Positions 1-5,645 of a stretch of 11,219 nt of DNA are shown here, in pieces. Below the pieces are notes generated by a model, which saw nothing but the letters and a program-made list of their open reading frames with translations, was not told where the DNA came from and searched no databases. Source of the DNA: Bacteroidales bacterium (lineage in GTDB: Bacteria > Bacteroidota > Bacteroidia > Bacteroidales > F082); the NCBI GenBank assembly GCA_017616675.1, contig JAFZXR010000042.1:1-11219 (forward strand), given 5' to 3'. Within the stretch, counting starts at the first letter, position 1; each line of letters begins with the position of its first letter. Position numbers and translations under genes: made by a program.

Positions 1-15
1 AAAGAAATTAAATAA
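1..15 (+). CDS. rpmG: 3' end of rpmG, ribosomal protein L33 (partial)
   Basis: Only the last four codons and a TAA stop are in the window, reading K-E-I-K-stop in frame 1. From memory, Bacteroidota L33 proteins end in a HKEIK-type tail, and rpmG is the usual gene just before the DUF4295 gene in this phylum. The stop lies ten bases before the DUF4295 start codon, as expected in a ribosomal-protein operon. The identification rests on these few residues and on gene order, so it is probable and not certain. Confidence 0.6.
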   Translation, partial: KEIK

Positions 16-25
16 GATTTAGGAT

Positions 26-178
26 ATGGCAAAGAAGGTAGTTGCATCATTGCACACAGCTGGTAAGGAATTTACGAAGGTCATCAAGATGAAGAAATCA
101 GAGAAGACTGGTGCTTACTATTTTGAAGAGACCATCGTCCCGATCGACCAGGCACAAGAATTCATCGCAAAGAACTAA
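26..178 (+). CDS. DUF4295 family small basic protein
   Basis: This is a 50-residue protein starting MAKKVVASLHTAGKEFTKVI and ending QEFIAKN. It is lysine-rich, with K/R concentrated in the first 28 residues, and has an aromatic-acidic centre (AYYFEE at 30-35). It has no signal peptide or membrane segment, so it should be cytoplasmic. I recognise it as DUF4295, a short family confined to Bacteroidota and encoded next to rpmB/rpmG and ftsY. Its function is not known to me; size, charge and location suggest a ribosome-associated role, which is inference. The ATG at 26 follows an AGGAT stretch and is the first start after the rpmG stop. A hairpin with a T-run follows about 30 bases after the stop. 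Confidence 0.9.
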   Translation: MAKKVVASLHTAGKEFTKVIKMKKSEKTGAYYFEETIVPIDQAQEFIAKN

Positions 179-207
179 TAATAAGTTTTTTGAATTGATT
201 TAAAATG

Positions 208-236
208 GCTTTCCCGTTTCGACGAGAAAGCTTTTT
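208..236 (+). terminator. Probable intrinsic terminator after the rpmG-DUF4295 unit
   Basis: GCTTTC (208-213) pairs with GAAAGC (226-231), with possible extra pairing inside the loop. Five T residues follow directly (232-236). It lies 30 bases after the DUF4295 stop codon. The six-pair stem is modest, so confidence is moderate. It fits with ftsY having its own promoter further downstream. Confidence 0.55.
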
Positions 237-252
237 GTGCTTTACTCCTACA

Positions 253-366
253 CGTCATTTCGACCGACCGAAGGGAGTGGAGAAATCCTCATGAGTATAA
301 AGCTTTCGTTGATGGAGGATTTCTCGACTACCATCTCACTCCGTTCGATGTTCGCTCGAAATGACG
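253..366. repeat. Dispersed inverted repeat of the GTCATTTCGA type
   Basis: The outer arms CGTCATTTCGA (253-263) and TCGAAATGACG (356-366) are perfect 11-bp reverse complements. The inner arms GAGAAATCCTC (280-290) and GAGGATTTCTC (315-325) are also perfect 11-bp reverse complements. Between them, GGAGTGG-like and CACTCC-like sequence pairs imperfectly. From general knowledge, this pattern (GTCATTTCGA, a variable acidic-codon-like GAA/GAG segment, then AGAAATC) is a widespread non-coding intergenic repeat in Bacteroidota genomes. It has no coding capacity, and whether it is mobile, a terminator or a processing site is unknown. Confidence 0.8.
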
Positions 367-373
367 AATAGAA

Positions 374-406
374 TTGATTCTGTTATCAAAATTATTCTTA
401 TATTTG
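374..406 (+). promoter_or_regulatory. Putative Bacteroidota-type promoter of ftsY
   Basis: TATATTTG at 399-406 matches the Bacteroidota -7 consensus TAnnTTTG and ends 22 bases before the ftsY ATG. The best -33 candidate is the TTG at 374-376, but the 22-base gap is slightly longer than the usual 19-21. The predicted leader is short and A-rich, typical of this phylum, where Shine-Dalgarno sequences are weak. Confidence 0.55.
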
Positions 407-428
407 CAAATTAAATAATAAACGATAG

Positions 429-1385
429 ATGGGACTTTTTTCATTTTTCAAAAAAGATAAAGAAGCAAAAGAAGACCTGAATAAAGGTCTTGAAAAGACT
501 CGTACCAGCGTTTTCGACCGCATTTCGAAGGCCATAGTGGGTAAATCGACGGTCGACGACGAAGTGCTCGATAACCTTGAGGAGATTTTGGTGACATCCG
601 ACGTGGGTGTCGACACCACCTTGAAGATTATCGACCGCATCCAGAAACGCGTGGCAAGAGATAAGTATCTGGGTACCAGCGAGTTAAATAAGATTCTCAA
701 GGAAGAGATTGCTTCGTTGCTGCAGGAGAATAACTCAGGCGACGGCAGCAGCTTCGACCTTCCTGAGGATAAGAAGCCTTACGTAATCATGGTCGTGGGC
801 GTCAACGGTGTGGGTAAGACCACCACCATCGGCAAGCTGGCCTACAACTTCAAGATGGCAGGCAAAAAGGTCGTGCTCGGAGCTTCCGACACCTTCCGCG
901 CTGCTGCCGTCGACCAGCTCAAGATTTGGGCTGATAAAGTGGGCGTTCCGATTGTCTCGCAAGGCATGGGCGCTGACCCTGCATCTGTCGCTTTCGACAC
1001 AATGAAATCGGCCGTGGCACAAGGCGCCGACGTGGTTTTGATCGACACAGCAGGCCGTCTGCACAACAAAGTCGGCTTGATGAACGAGCTCTCGAAGATT
1101 AAGAAAGTATGCCAGAAGGTCATCCCGGATGCACCGCACGAGGTGTTGCTCGTTTTGGATGCTTCAACAGGACAAAACGCCATCGAACAGGCCCGTCAGT
1201 TTATCGCTGCCACCGAGGTTAACGCATTGGCACTCACCAAGTTAGATGGCACAGCCAAAGGCGGCGTGGTCATCGGCATCTCCGACCAGTTCAAGATTCC
1301 GGTAAAATACATCGGAGTGGGAGAGAAGATGGAGAACCTGCAGATTTTCGACCGTAACGAGTTCGTCGATTCATTGTTCCAATAA
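429..1385 (+). CDS. ftsY: FtsY, signal recognition particle receptor GTPase
   Basis: FtsY is the membrane-associated receptor that docks SRP-ribosome-nascent chain complexes onto the Sec translocon; GTP hydrolysis in the FtsY-Ffh pair resets the cycle. The 318-residue protein has the NG domain only. The N-terminus MGLFSFFKK looks like the amphipathic membrane-binding helix, followed by a four-helix N domain to about residue 105. The G domain carries the P-loop GVNGVGKTT (124-132), the insertion-box-proximal DTFRAAA (154-160), DTAGR (206-210), TKLD (270-273) and GVGEK (296-300). The long acidic A domain of E. coli FtsY is absent, as in many bacteria. The chosen ATG gives the expected N-terminus. 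The stop overlaps the rimO start by one base (TAATG), so the two genes are probably translationally coupled. Confidence 0.97.
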   Translation: MGLFSFFKKDKEAKEDLNKGLEKTRTSVFDRISKAIVGKSTVDDEVLDNLEEILVTSDVGVDTTLKIIDRIQKRVARDKYLGTSELNKILKEEIASLLQENNSGDGSSFDLPEDKKPYVIMVVGVNGVGKTTTIGKLAYNFKMAGKKVVLGASDTFRAAAVDQLKIWADKVGVPIVSQGMGADPASVAFDTMKSAVAQGADVVLIDTAGRLHNKVGLMNELSKIKKVCQKVIPDAPHEVLLVLDASTGQNAIEQARQFIAATEVNALALTKLDGTAKGGVVIGISDQFKIPVKYIGVGEKMENLQIFDRNEFVDSLFQ

Positions 1386-2677
1386 TGAAAAAGCTAGTCT
1401 TAAATATCGTCACCCTCGGTTGCTCGAAGAATAAAGTCGATTCGGAACATCTGGCGGCGTTGCTGAACAACACTTACAAGATTGTCCACGATTCGGATGA
1501 GAAATCCGATGTGGTGATTATCAATACCTGCGGCTTTATCGGCGATGCCAAAGAGGAGTCGATCGACACCATCTTGGAATATGCTGAGCTGCGTAAAGCC
1601 AATAAAATCAAGAAGTTATATGTGATGGGCTGTCTCTCGGAGCGCTACAAGAAAGAGCTGCGCAAAGAGATTCACGAGGTTGACGCTTTCTTTGGCGTGG
1701 AGCCTGTGCAACATGTTGCTGCCGACATCATGGAATCGGATTTTCATGCTGATTATTGCTGCGAGCGAGTTCTTTCAACTCCTTCGCATTATGCTTATCT
1801 GAAGATTTCGGAAGGCTGCAACCGTCACTGTGCTTTCTGCGCCATCCCGTTGATTCGTGGCGACCATAAGTCGGTTCCGATGGAAAACCTCGTCAAAGAG
1901 GCCGAAAATCTTGCCAAGAAAGGCGTTAAAGAGCTGATACTCATAGCTCAAGACCTTACATATTACGGCTACGACCTTGACGGAAAATCGCATATCGTCG
2001 AGTTGGTTCGGAAACTGACCGAAATCGACGGCATCGAGTGGATCCGTCTGCATTACGGCTATCCGCTGGGATTCCCGGTAGAGCTGCTTGAGCTGATGCG
2101 CGACAACAAGAAGATTTGTCATTACATCGACCTGCCTTTACAGCATATCAGCACACCTATTTTGAAGGCCATGCGCCGTGGTGTCACCCGCGAGCAAACC
2201 ATCGAATTTGTCAAGAAAGTTCGTTCATACGTTCCTGATATCGCGTTCAGAAGCACGTTTATCGTCGGTTTTCCTGGCGAGACAGAGGAGCAGTTCAACG
2301 AGCTTATCGATTTTATAAAAGAAGCGAGATTCGAGCGCGCCGGCGTGTTCGCTTACTCGGCTGAGGAGGGGACGCCGGCTTATGAACTTGAGGACGACGT
2401 TCCGGAAGAGGTCAAGAAGGCGCGCGTTGATAAATTTATGGATGTCCAACAGGATATCTCATTGGAAATCAACCAAAAACGTCTTGGAAGAACCGAGAGA
2501 GTGCTCATCGACCGCACCGAAGGTGGTTATTACGTGGGTCGTACCCAATACGACTCACCCGAAGTCGACGACGAGGTGCTTATCTCAATGAAAGACAACG
2601 AATTACAAATCGGAACTTTCGTAAACGTTAAAATAATCCAGGCTGATTATTTTGATTGCTACGGAGAGATAATCTGA
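1385..2677 (+). CDS. rimO: RimO, ribosomal protein S12 methylthiotransferase
   Basis: RimO is a radical-SAM enzyme that adds a methylthio group to the conserved aspartate of ribosomal protein S12 (Asp88/89 by E. coli numbering). It uses two [4Fe-4S] clusters. The 430-residue protein has the family order. The N-terminal MTTase domain has LGCSKNKVDSE with cluster cysteines at 13, 49 and 83. The radical-SAM core has the CxxxCxxC motif at C145, C149 and C152 (GCNRHCAFC), with PLIRG just after it. A TRAM domain fills roughly residues 365-430. The SKNKVDSE signature and GDHKS downstream of the cluster favour RimO over MiaB. The gene overlaps ftsY by one base and has no room for its own promoter, so it should be co-transcribed. 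A perfect hairpin follows the stop. Confidence 0.96.
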   Translation: MKKLVLNIVTLGCSKNKVDSEHLAALLNNTYKIVHDSDEKSDVVIINTCGFIGDAKEESIDTILEYAELRKANKIKKLYVMGCLSERYKKELRKEIHEVDAFFGVEPVQHVAADIMESDFHADYCCERVLSTPSHYAYLKISEGCNRHCAFCAIPLIRGDHKSVPMENLVKEAENLAKKGVKELILIAQDLTYYGYDLDGKSHIVELVRKLTEIDGIEWIRLHYGYPLGFPVELLELMRDNKKICHYIDLPLQHISTPILKAMRRGVTREQTIEFVKKVRSYVPDIAFRSTFIVGFPGETEEQFNELIDFIKEARFERAGVFAYSAEEGTPAYELEDDVPEEVKKARVDKFMDVQQDISLEINQKRLGRTERVLIDRTEGGYYVGRTQYDSPEVDDEVLISMKDNELQIGTFVNVKIIQADYFDCYGEII

Positions 2678-2685
2678 TAAAAAAC

Positions 2686-2713
2686 GTAGGGGCAAATAAT
2701 CATTTGCCCCTAC
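2686..2713. terminator. Perfect 12-bp hairpin between convergent genes, terminator
   Basis: GTAGGGGCAAAT (2686-2697) and ATTTGCCCCTAC (2702-2713) are exact reverse complements around a four-base AATC loop. On the minus strand the hairpin is followed by G and then a run of six T (complement of the A-run before 2685), a textbook intrinsic terminator for the beta-helix gene. On the plus strand the tail is only ATTGTATTT, so termination of rimO is likely but weaker. The same GTAGGGGCAAAT-type palindrome is, from memory, common in intergenic spaces of many bacterial genomes, so it may also be a dispersed repeat. Confidence 0.8.
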
Positions 2714-2743
2714 ATTGTATTTCCGTATATTTTTTGAAATCCG

Positions 2744-5038
2744 TTATTGCGCTGTAAAGCTGAACGCTTGCGTCGATGCTGACGATGTTCCGCCGAGGTA
2801 GAGCCCGTGGAATTCCGTCGTGGCGCCCGTCGGTGCCTGACTTCCGTATTTCACGTAATATGTCTGGCCGCTGACCATGCCCGTCGCTGTGATGAGGGCG
2901 AGGCTGCTGCTGCAGTTGGCTTCAAAGCTGAATGTCACCATATTGCTGCCGCCAGAGCCGCTGGTGTTCGACAGGGTGTAGTATCTTCCTGCCTGGAAGC
3001 TATAGCTGCTGGTGTAGAACTTATAGCCTTGGACTGCGCCGGAGATAGTGTTGCTGCTACCGCCTCCTGGCCAGCCTCCGCCACCACCTTGGTTGCCGCC
3101 GGCGCTGATGCCGATGCCGGTGCCTGTGATGCGGATGTAGCTGTTGTTGTCACAGTCGAAGCCTTCCTCAGGGCTGCCCTTGGTGGTGTAGGCGAAAGCC
3201 ACGCCGTTGCCGATGGTGATAGCACCTGCCGTTCCTGCATTCGAGTCGACAGCGTCGTTGCCGTTGCTGAAGCACACCGTCACACCGCCGTTGAAGAAGA
3301 TCTTACCCGCCGAGTTGATGCAGTCGTCGTAGCATTTGAAGTAATGCTGCCCGCCCTCGATGTTGATTTGAGTCTTCGATTCCAGACCTTCGGCACCGCT
3401 TGTAGAGGTATGAACGTTTGTCGAACCTCCGTAAATGGTTGCCGCACCTCCGACTTTGATGGCTTTTGCTGAGGCTCTGGTAGCAGAACTGCCGCCGCCT
3501 CCTGGAGGCCAACCGCCGCCACTTGAGCCGATTTGAGCTCCCGATGTGGTGATGGTGAGGGTAGGACCAGTGCCGTCTTGGTTGCCCTGGGTGTAAGTGC
3601 CGGTATATGTGTTACCGACTTTCTTGCCGACCTTGATGCCTTTACCAGCTTTTCCTGTGCTTGTGAGCGTGATGGTTCCACTCAGAATCTGCATGTTGCC
3701 TTCGGCGCGCAGACACGAACTGGAATAGGTGTCGGTAGGTGAAGACGTCGGATAAGCCGCACCATCACCGTGAGTCTCGATATTGATGATGTTGTCACCG
3801 CTGATGGTCATGTTGCCGTCGCACGAGATGCCCTTGCCGCCTTTATTTGAGGTCGGGAGGTTGATGTTGATGTCGCCACCGGTGATGATGATGTTGGCGT
3901 CGCTCTTGATGGCTGAACAGTACGACGGGTCGTTGTTGGTCAGCACAGTGTTTCCCGACGATGTGATGGTGAAGTTACCATCGTTGATGGTGATGTCGCT
4001 GTCGCATTTGATGCCTTTCGACACATTGCCCGAATTGTTCAAAACGAACGTTCCGCCGTTGATAGTCAATTCTTTATCAGCTTTTATGCAGTTGGCCGAG
4101 ACTCCTGACATGGTGATGTTGATCTCGCCTCCGTTGATGACCAAGGTGCTGTCGGCAGAGATGGCATTGATGCTGTCGGTTGGACTGGTGATGGTGATGA
4201 TTCCGCCATTGATGTAGCCGTCGAGCTCGCTGGTCAAGCCGTCGTCGCCGCATGACTGTATGTCGATGTTACCGCCTTGAACCAGAAGACCTTCCGTGTG
4301 GATGCCGTCCTTGACAGAACCCGTGATCACGATGTTTCCCGAGTTCATGTTAAACTGTCCTTTTACCTTCATGGCATGCTCTTTCAGTCCAGTCACCGTG
4401 AGCGTGCCGTTGCCTTGCACAAGCAAGTCGTCGTTGCTCATGAAAGCAGCTTTTTTGTCGCTGTTTTCACCGTCGCTGATAAAATTCTGAGTGCCGTCGA
4501 CCAGCTCTACGATTATTCCTGCATTGCAGCTTAAATCCATAGCTTTTCCTGTAGGATTGGTGAGGTTTACGCCATTAAGTTTCACTATAGGTGAGACGTC
4601 GCTCGCAACCTCGAAACGTCCAGGATTTGCTGTGCCTGACAAGATATATGTGATGTCGTCCGAAATCAGCGAAGTGATGCTGACTTTTGCCTCGCTGACC
4701 GTCACTATGACCTGCGTGGCAGGGTATGGGCTGATGACTTCGGCCGATGTGCCGTTGTAGTTGACATAAATTGTGTTGCCCGTACTTATCGGGACAAACG
4801 GGAAGGTCAGACTGTCGATTTCGGCGAAACCGAACGAATATAAGCCATTAGTAGTTCTGACTTTAAACGGGTTTACCGCATCCGGATTTATATACATGCT
4901 GTCGATTGATGTGACAGGGGTGTCGAGTATGACGCCTTTGTTTTCCTGACCGTGGATGCGCACGTGATATTCTCCATCTTGTGCCTTGACAGATAATCCT
5001 ATGAATATCAATGATATAACAAACAAAATTCTCTTCAT
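2744..5038 (-). CDS. Exported beta-helix protein, carbohydrate-binding (Cthe_2159-like)
   Basis: This 764-residue protein starts with a signal peptide (MKRILFVISLIFIGLSVKAQ, probable cleavage near residue 19) and has no lipobox. Residues 24-79 form a short module ending in FAEIDSLTF, a pattern seen in many Bacteroidota exported proteins. From about 150 to 640 it is built of repeating rungs with L-x-INGG-x-I-x-I and GI-x-x-D patterns, typical of a right-handed parallel beta-helix. I assign it to the Cthe_2159-like carbohydrate-binding family (the founding Clostridium protein binds plant cell-wall polymers), from pattern recognition alone. Two Gly/Trp/Pro loops interrupt the helix (507-518 and 651-662). 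A C-terminal strand-rich part (about 665-764, with YYVKYGSQAP) closes it. No T9SS sorting domain is visible. It starts four bases after the upstream T9SS-protein stop, indicating an operon. The ligand is unknown; surface or periplasmic location is inferred. Confidence 0.82.
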   Translation of the reverse strand: MKRILFVISLIFIGLSVKAQDGEYHVRIHGQENKGVILDTPVTSIDSMYINPDAVNPFKVRTTNGLYSFGFAEIDSLTFPFVPISTGNTIYVNYNGTSAEVISPYPATQVIVTVSEAKVSITSLISDDITYILSGTANPGRFEVASDVSPIVKLNGVNLTNPTGKAMDLSCNAGIIVELVDGTQNFISDGENSDKKAAFMSNDDLLVQGNGTLTVTGLKEHAMKVKGQFNMNSGNIVITGSVKDGIHTEGLLVQGGNIDIQSCGDDGLTSELDGYINGGIITITSPTDSINAISADSTLVINGGEINITMSGVSANCIKADKELTINGGTFVLNNSGNVSKGIKCDSDITINDGNFTITSSGNTVLTNNDPSYCSAIKSDANIIITGGDININLPTSNKGGKGISCDGNMTISGDNIINIETHGDGAAYPTSSPTDTYSSSCLRAEGNMQILSGTITLTSTGKAGKGIKVGKKVGNTYTGTYTQGNQDGTGPTLTITTSGAQIGSSGGGWPPGGGGSSATRASAKAIKVGGAATIYGGSTNVHTSTSGAEGLESKTQINIEGGQHYFKCYDDCINSAGKIFFNGGVTVCFSNGNDAVDSNAGTAGAITIGNGVAFAYTTKGSPEEGFDCDNNSYIRITGTGIGISAGGNQGGGGGWPGGGSSNTISGAVQGYKFYTSSYSFQAGRYYTLSNTSGSGGSNMVTFSFEANCSSSLALITATGMVSGQTYYVKYGSQAPTGATTEFHGLYLGGTSSASTQAFSFTAQ
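3773..4426 (-). repeat. Degenerate tandem repeats encoding beta-helix rungs
   Basis: This part of the beta-helix gene (residues about 205-422) encodes successive rungs of roughly 20-35 residues. Each has an INGG or similar turn followed by alternating hydrophobic positions: VQGGNIDI (253-260), INGGIITI (276-283), INGGEINI (301-308), INGGTFVL (326-333), INDGNFTI (351-358) and ITGGDINI (385-392). On the plus strand this shows as recurring CCGCCGTTGAT-like words and long GATGTTGAT runs. The repeats are diverged in DNA, so they reflect protein architecture more than recent duplication. Confidence 0.7.
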
Positions 5039-5042
5039 GGCA

Positions 5043-5507
5043 TTACATTTTTATAAATTTGGAAAACATATTGCCCGCGCTCAATATATACATCCCAGGG
5101 CGTAACTCACTGATATTTATTTCAGAATCACCCGAAACGACAACTCTCTTCAAAGCTGCTCCGTTTATCGAATAAATTGTAACCTCTTGATTGTTAGCAA
5201 TATTCTCGATTCTTAAAACGTCTTTTGCAGGATTCGGATATATCGCAAGTTGCTGATTGTCAATATCATTCGTATTGTCAAACGTGGTGAAAAATGCTTT
5301 TCTCAACTCTGATAAATTATAGGAAACAGTTGTCCCGTCATTATCCAAGAAAAGCTGGGTGTCGGAATAATAAATCTTAGCGTCGCTGCTCATGACGTAT
5401 TGTGCCGTCGTGCCGTCGTTTTTCACGATGTTGAACGTCACGCTTTGCGCGAAAACTGAGCCTGCAAAGGCCATCACCAACAACGCCGTTAAAAATAATT
5501 TTTTCAT
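5043..5507 (-). CDS. Small exported protein with T9SS type A sorting domain
   Basis: The 154-residue protein has a clear signal peptide (residues 1-20, cleavage after VFA). Residues 22-73 are a compact module with KNDGTTAQYV and a final NLSELRKAFF, resembling the start of the neighbouring beta-helix protein. Residues 85-154 are a type IX secretion C-terminal domain: YPNP (90-93) followed by a hydrophobic strand, VTIYSINGAALKR (109-121), LRPGMYIL (135-142) and a KFIKM end. Such domains direct export across the outer membrane, after which they are usually removed and the cargo anchored to the surface or released. Very little cargo (about 60 residues) remains, so the protein could be an adaptor or a minimal surface module; that is inference. 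A TATCTTTG box lies upstream, and the beta-helix gene follows after four bases. Confidence 0.85.
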   Translation of the reverse strand: MKKLFLTALLVMAFAGSVFAQSVTFNIVKNDGTTAQYVMSSDAKIYYSDTQLFLDNDGTTVSYNLSELRKAFFTTFDNTNDIDNQQLAIYPNPAKDVLRIENIANNQEVTIYSINGAALKRVVVSGDSEINISELRPGMYILSAGNMFSKFIKM

Positions 5508-5537
5508 TTTTTGTTAATTTTAATCGTGTCGAAACTA

Positions 5538-5545
5538 CAAAGATA
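5538..5545 (-). promoter_or_regulatory. Putative -7 box for the T9SS-protein/beta-helix operon
   Basis: On the minus strand this is TATCTTTG, an exact fit to TAnnTTTG, 30 bases upstream of the 154-aa protein start codon. No convincing TTTG element lies 19-21 bases further upstream; that region is A/T-rich and includes GTTATTTC. The -7 assignment is reasonable, but promoter strength cannot be judged. Confidence 0.55.
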
Positions 5546-5579
5546 CAAATAATTTTTGAAATAACGGCTATTTTTTTCG

Positions 5580-5615
5580 AAAAAAAAGAAAAAGGGACAC
5601 CCAAAATGATGTCCC
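5580..5615 (-). terminator. Intrinsic terminator of pepD
   Basis: Read on the minus strand, GGGACA (complement of 5610-5615) pairs with TGTCCC (complement of 5594-5599) around a ten-base loop. It is followed by TTTTTC and then eight more T. It sits about 30 bases after the pepD stop and just upstream of the next promoter, which isolates the exported-protein operon from pepD. Confidence 0.8.
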
Positions 5616-5645
5616 TGATCAATGGTTTTCGTCATTTCGACGTTG

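Noticed and set aside
2807..3472. Plus-strand 221-codon open frame opposite the beta-helix gene
   Set aside because: It is Ala/Val-rich with no recognisable domain and lies entirely antisense to a convincing exported protein. The frame stays open because of the GC-rich, repetitive codons of the gene on the other strand.
3783..4217. Plus-strand 144-codon Met/Leu/Pro-rich open frame resembling a membrane protein
   Set aside because: The methionines come from the complement of repeated ATC/CAT-type codons in the beta-helix rungs. It has no credible start context or domain, and the opposite strand explains it.
3773..4426. Regularly recurring short words that could suggest a CRISPR array or other direct-repeat array
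   Set aside because: The words are degenerate, spacing varies, and they translate in frame to beta-helix rungs (INGG turns). There are no identical repeats with unique spacers.
2744..5045. Possibility that the beta-helix gene and the T9SS gene are one gene split by a frameshift
   Set aside because: Each has its own start codon and full signal peptide, and the T9SS domain of the first ends in a normal C-terminal motif just before its stop. They are two genes.
5377..5622. Minus-strand 81-codon open frame overlapping the start of the T9SS protein
   Set aside because: It runs through the promoter box, the T-rich leader and the pepD terminator, and overlaps the signal peptide of the true gene in another frame.
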